A DNA stretch of 64,000 nt from Brachionus manjavacas (GCA_019054805.1 JAHQIY010000003.1:8742001-8806000); one strand, 5' to 3'; positions 43,900-58,324 are shown, counted from the first letter of the stretch. Program-made: numbers and translations. The notes: generated by a model from the letters alone, not told the origin.

Positions 43900-44960
43900 T
43901 TCAAATTTTTTTACTCGATTTATAGAAATTAAATTGTGAAATTTAAAAAAAAAATATAATGTAATGTTTATATTAGTTTGTGACATTCTATCAGATTATA
44001 CAGCAGCTACAAAAATATAATTTATTAAAGTATTTTTCATTATTTTACTGAATTTTACGTAAAAAATTTTAAAAAATAGCATTTTATCAGAAAAGATGGA
44101 TTTTTATGGAAATAATTAAAAATTTTTACTTTAGATTCTCTCTGAATTTTACGTGATAAATGGTCACATTTTATCAAAAATAGTCAAAAAAAAAAATTTA
44201 TCAGAATAAGGATATCCATCAAAGTTTTACAGCAGCTACAAAAATTAAAATTATAAAAATATTTTAACATTATTTTACTGAATTTCGTAAAAAATAAAAA
44301 AAAAATTGAATTTTATCAGAACAAAGATCGATCTATGAGTTGTTAAAAAAACAATCTAAAATTTTTTTAATAATTTTTTGATTTTTAGAAATTGAATGGT
44401 GATGTAAAATTTTATAATAAACTTTTTCCTTGAATTTGAAATAACAAATTCTGATATTGGACACGCATCAATGTCTTTTTTAAAGACAGAACTATTTTTG
44501 GGTACTATTGCCATGCAACAATGCTCAGCTAATATTTTAAAAATTTTGCAATTTTTGTATTTAAAAAAAAATTAAGATTGTATTTTTAAAAAAACATAGA
44601 TCTGATAAAATTCTATTTTTTTACATTTATTACGTAAAATTCAGTAAAATGATGTAAAATATTTTTATAAATTATATTTTTTGTCTATATTTCTACAATA
44701 TCTCTCTGATAAATGATAAAATTTTTTCAAAAAATGTATAAATAGTATTTTATCAGAATAAAGATGGACCTATGGATTTATAAAAATTAAATTAATTTTT
44801 TTTTTGATATTAGTTTTATTTCGGACTTAAATTTTACTCAATTTGTAGAAATTGAAAATTTAAATAAAAAAAAAGTAATGTAATTTTTATATTATTACCA
44901 TTGTGACCGTCCATCAGAGTTTTGAAGCAGCTATTTATACTTCTTCTATTTATCTACTTT
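43900..44960. repeat. cluster of diverged direct and inverted repeats
   Basis: Recurring blocks in both orientations: CAGCAGCTACAAAAAT (44001, 44245), ATTATTTTACTGAATTT followed by ACGTAAAA (44040, 44272), its inverse TTACGTAAAATTCAGTAAAA (44630), ATTTTATCAGAA.AAAGAT (44082, 44313, 44738), and GTCCATCAGAGTTTTGAAGCAGCTA (44908). They suggest several nested or tandem copies of one AT-rich element. Confidence 0.5.
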
Positions 44961-47900
44961 TTTACTTTTGGATTACGTAAATTAACGTAAAAATAGTAAA
45001 TTCGAATGACCAAATCAACAATGTAAGCCCGCTAGTAAGTTAAGCACTTTTTTAAAAAATTAATCATGTCTCTTTCAATTGACTTTCTGATGTTTTAAAC
45101 AAATAAAATATTAAAAAATCAGAAAGTTATTGAAATTATTTATTTTTATTTAAGCTGGTTTCTATATTTTAGAATCAATCTTTGTTAAAAGGTAATCAAA
45201 TTTTAGAGCTGCACAATAAAAATCGAAAAAAAAATTAAATATCATTTTTTTATATGAAATACCCTCCCGAACAGTTTACTAAATTTATTAAAAAAATGAA
45301 AATTATGCAAAAGTCAGTATATTAAAGCTTCTATGGCTCATTTATTGCGAAAATTTAGTTTAAAGATTGAAATACTCAAATATACTAATTCATAAGAAAA
45401 TAAATAAAAGGAAATGTTAAGTAATATTATAGTTTTTAGTTATGTTTATTTTATAACTAGTTGTTTGAGCATTCAAAATTTATTGAATTAAAGAATTGCA
45501 ACAATAATTTACAATTCAAAATACTTTTTTTTGTAATTAAAATCCATTCAAATATAATTTTAAATGGAAACTAAAAGTTCTGAGTGAAATATTAATGAAA
45601 TAACTTTCTATCAATCTGATAGTAGAATTGAACCAAATAGAAAATGACACGGTGACATTCAAAAATAATAATTACTTAGTTTTTATTTTGTCTATTTGTG
45701 CAGCGTTTTACAACGACCAGTATTTCTTGCTAATATCATCTTAATTAAAAAATAATTCAAAACCATTTATTTAATGAAATATATATTCTTTCTATCGTTA
45801 TTTTTTTATTTCAAAATGAACGTTTGGTTATTTAGCAATAAAATTCTAAGAAGTTTTTTTTAAACTTATTTTACTTAAAACAAGATTTTGTTGAAACTTT
45901 TCAAGGCAATAAAAAATGCAATTTGTATTTTTCTCTAGAAGACAAATTTGCTAAATTTTTAAATTCTCTGAGTCTTAAAATAATTCTCTAGCAATTTTCA
46001 GTTTTTATTTTCTTTTTCAATAAATCAAATAGTGCCTCAAGTAACTTATTGAACTTCTGAAAAAATTGATAAAAACTTATCAAGAATTTTTAGGCAATTT
46101 GTTTTAAATCACAATTATCATGTTTGATAAAATAATCCGGAATCTTGAAAGTTTGATTATTGAAATTATAAAAATATATGTAGTCTAAAAAAAAACTAAA
46201 TTTATATTTCTGGATAAATCATTAACTTCCTACTTAGTTATTTTAGCAATTATTTTAAATCAAAAAGTCAAAATAGTCAAATATAGTTTCATTTTTTACC
46301 ATTTTTCATGATAAAAAAAGATGAATTTTTGACTAATATTTCTGGAAAAATCACCAATATTACTGAATAAATATTTGTATTTTTGACAAAATTAATAATC
46401 AAAAAAAATTTCTAATTCTTTCAAAAAATATTATAAAATTTGTTTAAAAAAAATTAAATGATGTTTTTTCGGCCTTACATTTTCTTACATTAAACTCAAA
46501 AATTCTAACAATTGATGAGCTTCAACTTTCAAAAATATGCTCTTAAGACTCAGAAGAAAACGAAAATTAAAAGAAAATTCAGAAAACACATGGTCAATTA
46601 GATCGAAAATCTTACCTTAGGTGCTTGGTATAGAACAAATTTTGAAAAACGTCAACCCAAATAACATCACTATTAGAACTACATTTATTCTATAATCAAG
46701 TTCTGTTCTGGTAGAAAAAAGGGAAAAGAGTGTTTTATTTTTAAGTACTTATATGTAAACAGAATTTTTAAAGCTAACCTCTATGTTTGTTATTAAAAAT
46801 AAAATAAATAAATCATTTTAACATATCTTTTTATTGTAACATTCCAAAAAAATGAACATAAAAAATTAGAATATCATATTATCAAGAGAGAAAAAATTGA
46901 ATTGTCTAATACTTAAAAGAATAACAATTAAAAAAATTCAATTTTTTCAAAAATGTTTCCATTTAGAGCTAAAAAATTATAATAATTTCAAAATATTAAA
47001 ACAAAAAGTGATCAAAAATAAAATAAGATAAATAAAATTATTTAATCAAATTTTTAAAAATAGTAAATATTATATTTCTACAATAATCTAAATGGCACTT
47101 AGTCTAGTCTAAATTCTATTTATTTAATAAATTTTTTTTCTCATATTTTGATTCCTCTAATGAAATAAAATGTTAATCAAAGCTTATTTTTTATTTTAAA
47201 TTTTAATTTAATACCTTGTTTAGGAAATAGTGTAAATATTATCGACTCAAGAAATAAAATAAGAAATAACATAATTTGATACTAATGCTAGATGACTGAT
47301 TTTTTATTTAATGTTTTTTCCGCCCCGCCTTTAAAAATTTTTCAAATTAATTAGAAGTAAATTTTGAAATTAAAAAACAATCACTTAGCATTTTTTATTT
47401 CGTTTTTAAATAAAATTTTAATTTATTAAAATGAAGCAAAATTTTTAAGACTAAAATTTTAATCTCTGATAAAAAGTACAAAAATTTCGATAGAAAAATT
47501 AAGGTTGAAAAAATCATTTGGATTTCACTGTTAATTCCAAGACAATTGCTAAAATAAGCCGTTTAAAATATCTATAACTTCAGGCCATAAATAATATTAA
47601 CTGTTCCGTAAATCTTAACTTGATTACTTAGATGTCTGTATTTTAAATTGTAATTAAAAGTAAAATTTGTTGAATAATAGTTTTTTTTCAAGAGCAGAAT
47701 TACTAATCTAGCAACTGAACCAAAATTTAAATAAAAAAGTTTATTTCTCAATTTTTTAACAGTATATTTATTTCTCTAATGCTCCTACTACAAATCTTCC
47801 TACTAATTTTGGGTATTATTCAATTTTTTATTTTCAACATTGAAAATAAAAATTTAATTCAAAATCTAATGCTTCCTAATTGCATTAAGAAAATTTATTT

Positions 47901-50900
47901 GCTAAATAAAAAAAATGAGTGTTAAACTTTGTATGAAAAATAAGAAAAAAAATTTCCTAAATTTTAACCAAAATTAAAAGTAATTAGGAAAAATTTTTAT
48001 GAAAAATTTACGAAATTATAATAATTCATTTTATTTCAAAATGACTTTTAGAACAATAAAATTAATACTTTATCCAGTAAATTGAATAGAATTATTTAAT
48101 ACCTTTGCAATATTATTTCTTAAACAAAGCAACAAACGGACCGAAATGCCATTAGGACTCTATATTTAACCAAATCCAAAATTTAAACAACAAAAACAAT
48201 ACGCTAAAACCAAAGAGATTGATTAAGAATTAAAAATAGCTTTTTTCTTTTAAATAATCTAAAAATGATCACGATCTAAATTTTAGGAACAAAATTTAGA
48301 GGTTTTGATTGAAAGACTAATTTACTTAAGAACTGATGCAAATTTCTCTGAAAAAAAATCTTTTAAAATTTGGAAAAATATATCAAAATTAATTATATTT
48401 ATCATAAAAATATTTGTAATATTTTTATTGCAAAATAACTAAATGTCTAAATGCTGTCGATCTTTAAGTGATTAACTTAAAAAAAAAACATACTGAGAAA
48501 TGGATTTAATAATCATACGAAAAAAAAATTGAATAAAATAATCAAAATATATAGCAAAAATATCAAATCCTTGGAGAAAAATAACAAAAGTAAATATAAA
48601 ATTTCGATTTTTCTAATTTATTTGTTTAAAAACTGTTCAAAAAGACCCAACAGAATGGTGTATCATGGGAAAAGCGAATTCTTAAATTTCAAAAAAAAAA
48701 CGCACTATTTGAAGTGGGATATTTAAAAATTATTTTCAGTTTTATTATTATCTTCAAGGTCCTTCAAAATTGTTTCAATAAAACTACTTTAAATTAACTT
48801 TTTAAGTAAACAAGCATTTTATGACTACTGATTTGAAAGAGTATGCGACATTTTTTAAGATTGATTTGCTTAAAGTCACTCGAAAAAAAATGATAAATGA
48901 ATTTTAATAAAATAATTGAAAAAATATTTTTTTTCGAAAGAATGCTAAAAGTTTTTAATCAAAATTTAACAAAAAATAAATATAAAAAAAGGGTTGAGTG
49001 AAGGAAATCGATGTTCAAAATATTTTTTCGACACCATTTTAAATTTACAAACTAATCTAACTAAATTTGAATAACTTAAATCTAGAAACCCAATCTTTAG
49101 GCAAGATAAGCTCAAGTAGTTTACCTAAAACATTTTTGAATTGGCTTGATATTTAGTTTTCTAGATCAATGGACTGGATTTATTTGATTTGAAAGAGGTT
49201 TTTTGCATTTTGTTTACTCTACATTCTGTTTAAAAATGATCTTACTTTACAAGTCTTAATACTTTTTCTCAATAAAAGTTTTCAGCTTTTTTGATGCTCG
49301 AATAGGTTAAGAAAATTTTGTTTAAATAAAAGATAAATAGGTGGCTGTGAAGTGATATAGAAAGAAATATCTTTAAAACTAATCGAATTTAACTTCAAAT
49401 TTTTTTAAAGTTTTTAGCTGTGTTTTCATTTTGATTAAATGCCAGAAGCCTTTTAAATTACTGAATGCCGATTTTTGTAGCTTAAGTATATTCCAAGTTC
49501 AGCGGAATCCTGAAGCCTTAACTAAATAGAAAATCATTATTTAAAATACCCGCATTATGAATATTTGTCTTTTGGATGCAAATTTCCGAAATAAGTTTTG
49601 ATTTAATGTTGAATAATTTTAAAAGTTTACATAATATTGACGTTTTGTTATTCAAAAAAAGAAAAATAAGAAAAAAAAACTCACCTCCGGCTAATACACT
49701 TCTCATTAGACTAACAATTATTTTTTTATATCCAAAATTCTGAATTCTAAGAGATGATAGTGGTAATGTCAATTAATGAAATTTTTTATCTAAATAAAAA
49801 AATATTTAATCATAGATCTAAAAAAATTCAAATATTGGTTAACTAGATTTGCAAAACATAGCCCTCTGGATATATTTTTTGGTAGAAAAAAATATAAAAT
49901 CCCGTGTCATTTCATTAAAGACCGATTGTTTTGCATTCATTCAATATTCCGAGTTTTGTATAACTAAATATTTGATTTGAATAACAGAACGATTCAAGAA
50001 AGGATTAATTTTCGCTACACGGGTATATCAAATTGCAGTTCGTTTATCAACATAGAATTTCAACTACTCAAAATCGATACACTTTATTAATTCTTTATCA
50101 ATAGAAACACAAGGATCATTAAATATCTACTAAGTTATTTATATCCTCACGAAATAAATTCAACAATTTATTCGAATCGAAGTTGATTTAATTAACACTT
50201 TTTTGCTATTTGAATTTTCATAGTTTATTTATATAACAATAAGAGATTGTCAAAACATAAGCACAAAAAAATTTAATAAATTTTTGAAATTAAAATATTT
50301 TTCACTGATATTTTAGAATGTTGTAGCAGTCATGTTACCACATTACCGTAGAAACAAAGCTATTTCGGAGTTTCTATCCTTTGCTTAGCTTGTAAACATT
50401 TAAGTTTGAATTTAATCTTTATTGAACAGTACCACTTGAAAAATAACATTTTCTGGTTATTTAGTATTATGAAAATAAACTTTAAAATACGAATAATTAA
50501 CGTGTGTCGAACAAGTTCATGATTACTTAGGAATTTATTAGTTTTAGCAAGTCAATTCGAAGACTGCTCGTAAAAACTTGGACTGAAACACCATTTATTT
50601 TAATTTTACCCAACTTTTGAACAATTTTCAAAAAATTCTTTTAAAATTAATTTTCTGATACTTAATTTAAAATCTACTTTAAAACAGCTATGGAGTTAAA
50701 AAAAATTAAATTCAAATTTTTAAAATAGACAAAAAAATGAGTTGTTAATGAATTGAAAAACCAACTTATACGAACCACTAAATAATAAATAGAAGTAATC
50801 ATTTTGGGACACACAAGATATCTAAAATCCGAGTTTTTGAACTGTGAGTTCAAATTCTAATCGTTTAGTGAATAAAAATCTATTTTCATGGATGAGCGAA

Positions 50901-53900
50901 AAAAGTTAATTTTGCATATTTATCTATTTAAAAAAAATATTGATAGATCGATTGAATTTTATACTTAATTTCAATAAGCTTTTCAGCATGTAGATAAAAT
51001 TATAAATTGATAAAAATCTTATGCCTTTTAATTACATTAAGAAATATTTTGAAAATAGAAAATTTGCTTCTTAGACTGCTATTAACATTAAAAAAATTTC
51101 AAGATTTTTCAAAAGTTGAACTAGTTAGAAAAAAAAAAAAATAAAAAAAAAATTCAGATACAGAGTGTTATCCTTGGCCGTAAATTATGAATTACTAATT
51201 ACATTCCATTATGATCTAGCTTATGAACAATTAAAACATGTAATCTAAATAACCATTTTAATTTTAATCATTCAAGTTTTGATGAAAAAATGAATTTAAA
51301 GCAAAAAAAAATTAATTAGTTTTTGATAAATTTTTTCCTAATTAAAATATTTTGCGATCAAATAAAATAAATGATAAGAATTTAAAAAATTATCATTAAT
51401 CCAAGAATTTGGTGAAAAGTCTATCTATAAAAGTTGTTTTTTCATTAAAATATTAGTTCCTGAAGCTTGCTTCCTTAATTTAAATACTTTTATGGCTACT
51501 TTGGAGAACATTGTGTGCTCGACAAAAATTAAGGCTAATTGTGTGTGAACAAATTTTTCTGATCGTTGGGGACATTGATTTTTATGGTTCTACTTTTAAT
51601 TGAAGGATATGAAAGAATGATAATTTGTGATTAATTTCCTCAATGTATTATCACGTTGTATTATTTTATGTGAAAATATTTTGTACAATTTTTTTAATTT
51701 AAGATCCTAATAAATATTTACATTGAACTATTGATTTATAAATGAAATATTAGTCTCTCAATGTATATGTTATCAAGTTGACCAAGGAACAAACTTTATC
51801 TTTAATCAATGTGTTAATATTTTATATAATCTTTTTAGGTCAGAATAATTTTTTATATTCTGTTTCCAATTTTAAGACTTGACGAAACTAATTTTTTAAA
51901 ATTAAGCTGATAAGTCATAGATTTAAAAAAAATTATTTATAGCCTTTTATAATAATTAATATTTAATAATTTTTTAAATCTATAGGATTAAAATTAAAAA
52001 TTTTTAAATAAAAAAGGACGAAACGAATTTTTAATGAATATCGCTATGGTTATGTAAAACTGAAATAAAATTAAATTTAGTATCTTGAAAAAATGTATCC
52101 AAAAGAACTCAAAAAAGCTTATTTTTAGACCCTTTATCAGCTAAAACTTTTTAGTTTTGATTCTTTATCTCATAGCAAAATTTATGAAAATGAGTTGAAT
52201 AGAATTGTATTTTTAATAGCTTTTTTAATTTCAGCTATTAGAACAAAATTAAATATTTTTCAAAATGACATGACTAATTCTATTTTTTTTTATTTGTTAA
52301 TTTTTTGTGAAATGAATAATTTTTATAAAAACGCTAAAATAATGTAAATATTGCCTTACAGCAACTACAGCAATCCGTGAAACACGCATTGCAGATATTG
52401 ATGCCTTCGAAGAAAGAAATTTACACAAAATTCAGAGAAAGATTCACCTTTTAAAAATGAAATTCTTCATTACTAATAAATTAAAAAATAATATTATGCT
52501 ATCACAATCGATGAATTGTGTATTATTACAATAAAAGTTATTATATTCAAAAATGTATGATTTATGAAAAAAATGGGAACTTAATGATATAAAAAGCTGG
52601 ACATAAGTTTGGCTCAAAGGGATCAAATCACGAAGTCTCATCGGACATGATCTGTAAAATATTAATAAATAATCAACTAATTTTTAGAAAAAAATCTAAA
52701 AGAAAATTCAATAGACTCATTAGATAAATTAATGAAAATTTTTTATAAATAATTATTTATTAATTTTAGAAAGAACCATTCTAGAAAAAAATGTTTTTTG
52801 TTTAGGGAAAACACAAACTTATGGATTCTAAAATCATAATTAATTAATAAATTTTAAGAATTTAATAATAAATTTTAAAATAAATCCCAACTACACCTTA
52901 AATAAAAAGATTAGCCTTACTTTCGGTTTTTAAGTTTGTACCAATTTTGTGACATCAAGGCTCTTATTAAAATTGGTTATAGTTTATCATTAATTAAAAT
53001 GTTTTTAAAGTTTTTAGAAGCCTTTTGTCGCTAGTATCTAAAAATAGGCAGTGACTTTCACTTTGAGTAAGAATTCTTATAATTTCTCAAAAAGCTAATT
53101 ACATAATTTGCACCGAATTTTCTACTATTGATGCAAACAATTATTTATATTTTCTTCGTTTCCGTATAATATGCTGCAATCAACAAATAAAATTAATTTA
53201 AGTTAAATTTCAATTAAAATACTTATTAATATTATCGGTTTTCAATTTATTATTTTATATCATTTTTGAATAAACAAATAATTGTTTCTTATACTTTAAT
53301 GAAATCCTAGAAATGTCAGTTTTATCAAGCCATAAAATAGGACAACTTGATTACCAAAATTGAAGTAAAATTAAAAACTTAGCTATAATTTTTACCTTAT
53401 TTTATCAATAGTGAAAGCCTTTGTAAAGTGAATCATAAAAATCGAATAAGCTTTGAATATAAATTAAATAAAGTCTAAGAGATCATATTAAAGACGAATT
53501 TTTCTCTAGATCATTAAAGCTAACCTTATTCTGCAAAATGCTACAAATAAAATTTAAAAAAATGCCTGCTTTTTGGAAGACTTACTGTTTCAATCATGAA
53601 TTCCAGCGATTAAATTTATTTTCTACGTTTTCAAGAAACCCATTAAATATATGTGCATTTTATTTGTGTAGAGCCATTTTCTGTAAATATTTTTTTTGAA
53701 ATAAAAAAATGTATCTTTTAATAGATGGCAAGTATTTTACCGTTTTATTTAATTAAAAAACTTACTAAATATGCTTAAAAATCGCTTGATATTTAAAATT
53801 TATTACTCGAAAAAGAATAACCATGAATTTTTATTTTCTATTTCTATGAGCACAATAATTATCTGGGCAATTTAAATTTAAATTAATTTCTATAATAACT

Positions 53901-54539
53901 AATTTAAATCAAATCTAATTCAAATTAGAATTTTTTTTTCAAAACTTTTTATTTTATAAATAATCCTTTGTTTAAATAAAATTTTAAGCCAATACGCGGA
54001 TCATTTTTTCTTACTAGGATCATAATTTTATAGTTAATTTTGCCATAAAAATAAAGAGTAAATTTCTAGACTTGGACCGGGATAGTTTATTCTAATACAT
54101 TCAGGTTAAATATGTTTAAAAATATTAAAATATTAGTTAGAATATTAGGATAAAAAGGGCATATATTTTATTCGTCTATTTGATCTATAAAAATTGGTGT
54201 CTTCATCTTCCGAATCATTTATTTCAATTCTTGTCTAATCGGTTGTTTGTTAGAGCTTTTTTGCTTTTAGCTGATCGTCATTTTTTCATAATCTTGCCAA
54301 GCAGAATATCTTTTATTTGCGTTTTCATGCCATTTGTTTTTTCACTCATGGAACTACTGAAAATAGCGGCTTTCATAAACTTCCTAATAGAATGAATGTT
54401 TTATTTGTACTTTTGAGAAATAATTTTTAATCTTAGGTAAGGAAGGACATACTTTCTATACTTTTCCATACTTATTAATAGTTTAAATATTAATTTCAAT
54501 TTTAATAAATATTTATCTTATCTTTAACATCCCCTAATC
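44961..54539. other. long AT-rich gene-poor region
   Basis: Almost ten kilobases with no exon I can support. It holds one repeat copy (45960-46600). Short coding-like patches at 52363-52440 (plus) and 54180-54400 (minus) have no family match. Open frames elsewhere are Lys/Asn/Ile/Phe-rich low-complexity translations. Confidence 0.5.
45960..46600 (+). repeat. dispersed repeat, copy 2 (relative at 36004-36500)
   Basis: Colinear with copy 1 in the same orientation, with insertions and deletions. Shared blocks include GAGTCTTAAAATAATT near the start and CAGAAAACACATG.TC near the end. No coding frame. Confidence 0.6.
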
Positions 54540-57500
54540 CCTAAACCAGTGCTCGGAAAGAAAGCTTCAAATCGTCTCATACAGTTTTTAAAAACTGCTT
54601 TCTTTCAAAGTTGCTTAAAAGTCCCAAAATAAAGTCCAAGTAAAAAAAGTGCGGGCTTTAAAATCAAAAAAAAAATCCACTTTTTTTTAAATTTGCTAGA
54701 TCAGATTTTATATCAAAAAATTTATACTCTTGGGTTGTCTAATGCATATAGATTTGCCATATTTCAGAATTTTCCTGCAATTATAGCATAAAAGTCTTCA
54801 CAATTCTTCTTCAGTATTCAAAATTTAAGGTCTGGACTTGGACTTTAAAAAAAAATAGAAAATTAAAAAAAAATAAAACTTTTATCAATCTAAAATGAGT
54901 CAAGAATCAACAAATTATGAATTCGTTCCACAACGAAATAAAAACAAGGATTCAATCGACCAGCCTTAGGATATTAAGACTGCTTAGGGTTTAGGGTGGG
55001 CCGAAGGAAATGAGTTAAAGGAATCGAGTTTAAATGCTTTTTTGGATTTAAGTTAAATTAAATCGCGGATTAAGCTTTAAAAGAAATTTTCGATAATCAA
55101 AATAGAGAAATGTTGATGACTGGTAGTGGAAAACATATTATGGCCGCTCAATATTAGAAAAGAAATCAAAATGATCTATAAAGATCAGACTTTTTTTTAA
55201 GTCACAGTTTAAAGTCTAAATCACAAAAATTTAAGTCAAAGTCAATGTATTAAAAAATTTTTTAATTTTTTTAGTGAAGTTTAGTCGAGTCAACTAATTT
55301 TCTGATTTTAAAACTTCAATAAAAAAAAAAATTTTTAAGTCATTGACTTCACTTGACCTAAGACTTATGACTTAAAAATAACTTTGATAAAGATATACAG
55401 TGCTGCTACGAAACCTTGAATTCACCATATTTAACGTAAAACATAATAATCAAAAAATCGGTATTTATCATAAAATAACGATTATCATCGTAAATTATTC
55501 CCAATTATTATAAAAAATACAGTGAAAAAAAAATTCCAAAATTTCTCGAAAAAAAAAAATTTTCATGAAAAAGATTTTATTTTCGAATTTATGAAAAAGT
55601 AAAAAAATAAAATTTGATTGAATTTTTTGACAAAAATTTTTGTACAAAAAAGGTGAAAAATGGTAAAAAATCAACAAAAAAGGAAAAATGGATTTTTTAT
55701 TTCCGTTCTCAAAAAAAAAATTTTAAAGTTATTTATTTTGTTTGCTGACTTTAAAATGAACATGATAGTTATTTAAAACTGAAAGAACAATTTTCCGATA
55801 CAGCTTAATCAATGGATTTGAAGAAATTGTAAAGATTACTCGTGAATTGTGTGTTGAACTTAGATATCTCGATTGAAGAGTTAAATGGAATCAAAAATGC
55901 AGATTGAATAAAATTTTTGATATCATATTTTATTATCTCAAGTGATTGTAGAACCTCGCAATTTTAAGACAGTTTCAAATTTTAATTAATTACTGAGAGC
56001 AGTAGCTTAGTGGATGTGACTTCCACTAAGCCATGATTAACAAAACACTTTCTTGTCTAAAAATGAGTAAACAAATGACTCAAACTCAAATTAAAACTCA
56101 AATTTTAAAAAATTAACAGACCAAACATATAAATTATTAAAATCCCATACTACCAACGTTCAAGCATGCAAACAAATCAACATATTTCCGGATCGATCTC
56201 AAACAGCGCAAAAAATGGGTTTGGGAAGATATTTCATGATAACAATACTCAACTCAAAAAATATTTATTTAAAAAGAAATTTTTTATTTATTAAATCTGT
56301 CTTTTTTAAGGAACAAGTAAGTAATTACACTCTGGAATTGTCTTCATTTATAAAGTAGGATTCATCTTTTAGGAAAAACTAGCTTCCAACTACCCGCAAA
56401 TTGCTTCGTTCAATTAATTTAAAATAAATATGAGTGAAACAAGCATTCCTTTTGATTTTAAAATTATCAGTCAGCAAGTAATTTAAAACATTTGAACTTC
56501 AAACTCGAATTCATTTGTTTTAAATTAAGTTTAGGAAAGAATATTGGGTTGTTTTTTTTTAGTCTCATTTATCAACCAAATAAAATTCTGAGCTTGAAAC
56601 ATTTCTAACAATTACTAAAAACTGAAGATTTCACGGATTTTTTTAGTATTTTTTTAGTAGATTTTTTTGTAGTTTTTAAACATTTAAAAGACATTTCGCT
56701 TTCTTTTAAAAAATCAAGTTATGATATTCTATTCAATTAATTAATTAATAAATATTGTGTAATATTTTTAATTTTATTCAGAGTCAAGAAGCAAGAAAAT
56801 TTAAAATGCCATTGTGATATATTAAGGAAATTAATTTGAAAGAAAATTCTAATTGAAAAATCATTTCTTATTCTATAATTAAAAAAAACCGAGCGTAAAA
56901 AAGTTAGCTAATTAACTAATTCAGATGTTTTTTCTGTAATTGTTTTGGATGGTAAGAAAAGAAACAAAAAAATAATTATTTACGAAAATTCTTTTTTCCA
57001 AGTCAAAAAAGTTTTTTAACAGTTCTTTAAAATACACTAAAAATTCCTTAACTTGATATTTGTGTAAATTTTTTTATTATTAAATGAATAATACCTAAAA
57101 AAGTTCGAGTTCTCAAAGTCTTAAAAATAGAATTTTTTTTTAAATATTTAAGGAATATTTATTTATTAAAATTGATCTTTTAAAAAATATAAAACTCAAT
57201 TATTAAAAAAGAGACTGAGGAAAAAACTTTCATTTGATTAAAGATTAAAAAATAAAAATTTAAAAGGACTACAGAAAAATAACTAAAAAATAAATAAAAA
57301 TTTAATCTTTTTTATAAGTTAATAAATATATTTTAGATTTTTTTTTGTAAATAGATTAAATTTAACTCTAAGGATAATATCCAAAAAATTTTATTTAATT
57401 TAGTGAGCTTTTAGTATTTTGATTTCTAAAATTAAATTGAAAAAATAATGAAAACTAAACAAACTTATAATGAAATTTTTGGCATTGACTAAAATGTTAA

Positions 57501-57760
57501 AAAAAAATTTAATAGTATAAAAGCTTATTTATTTTCTAAAATTTTCGTTCTTTTTAATTAATTTAAAATAAAGCAGACTGTGGTAACAGTTGAAATTAAT
57601 CTTGAAATTGTTTGTTGATAAATATAAGTTATGTTTTTAATTTACTTTTTAAACCAAGGGGTTAAAGTGAAAATGAAATTGAGAAAAATTGGATTGTTAC
57701 CGAGTCTAAGGTACCGAGCTTATTTATATACCAGATACACGGGATAATTTGCACGGATAA
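54540..57760. other. AT-rich region with fragments of dispersed repeats
   Basis: Partial copies of the CCCTAAACC repeat occur near 54541 and 54982. A tRNA-like A-box sequence and hairpin lie at 55993-56030. The remainder is AT-rich and unassigned. Confidence 0.4.
55993..56030 (+). repeat. tRNA-like A-box and hairpin, possible SINE head
   Basis: TAGCTTAGTGGATG fits the RNA polymerase III A-box pattern TRGCNNAGTGG, and CTTAGTGGA pairs with TCCACTAAG around TGTGACT. No B-box or acceptor stem is seen, so this is not a tRNA gene. Confidence 0.25.
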
Positions 57761-57961
57761 ACGATAGGAAAGTTGGGTTCTCTAGTTGATTATAAATAAT
57801 CAACGGGACTTGTCACGTCTACGTCCATTAATTTTTGTCAAGAACTCACGGCGAGGTAAAAGCCATCGATTTTTTTTTAGCCGTCAATTATAATTAAATG
57901 GCCGTCAAATAAAAATACAGTACGTGAATTTTATTTATTTATTTATAAAATTATAATTTTG

Positions 57962-58324
57962 ACGGAAAAGTTCCTCTTGGCAGCTCCGAACGGCGCAGTG
58001 CCTTCTTTTCAACCAGAATGTTGGGAATATTTTTGTATTTTGTGAATCATTAGGTCAATTAAAGAGGAAATCGTGAATTTCTTTTACGATTAATTTATGT
58101 TGAGCTCTTGTTTTCATATATTTAATGAAAAGTTGGCTTGATCTGTCTTCTATAGGTTTAATTTTATCAATTTTAAGTATTCTATGCATAGTATCAATGC
58201 TTGTTTTAAGAAGAAAAACTTTTATAATTCTCAGAATCCTGTTTTTCATTATTTAGAGTATAAGCTACATTCCCGAATTTAAAATGAAACATTAGTCAAA
58301 CAACGAGCGGATTAGAGTTTTATA
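57962..58324 (-). pseudogene. LINE RT C-terminal part (downstream of Tc1-like insertion)
   Basis: Minus-strand frame: YKTLIRSLFD directly beside the Tc1-like end, then NRILRIIKVFLLKTSIDTMH, RILKIDKIKPIEDRSSQLF and a stop near 58055. It continues the LINE whose upstream part is at 59902-60960. Confidence 0.75.

Noticed and set aside
55993-56030. tRNA gene
   Set aside because: Only an A-box-like word and a hairpin; no B-box, acceptor stem or anticodon arm.
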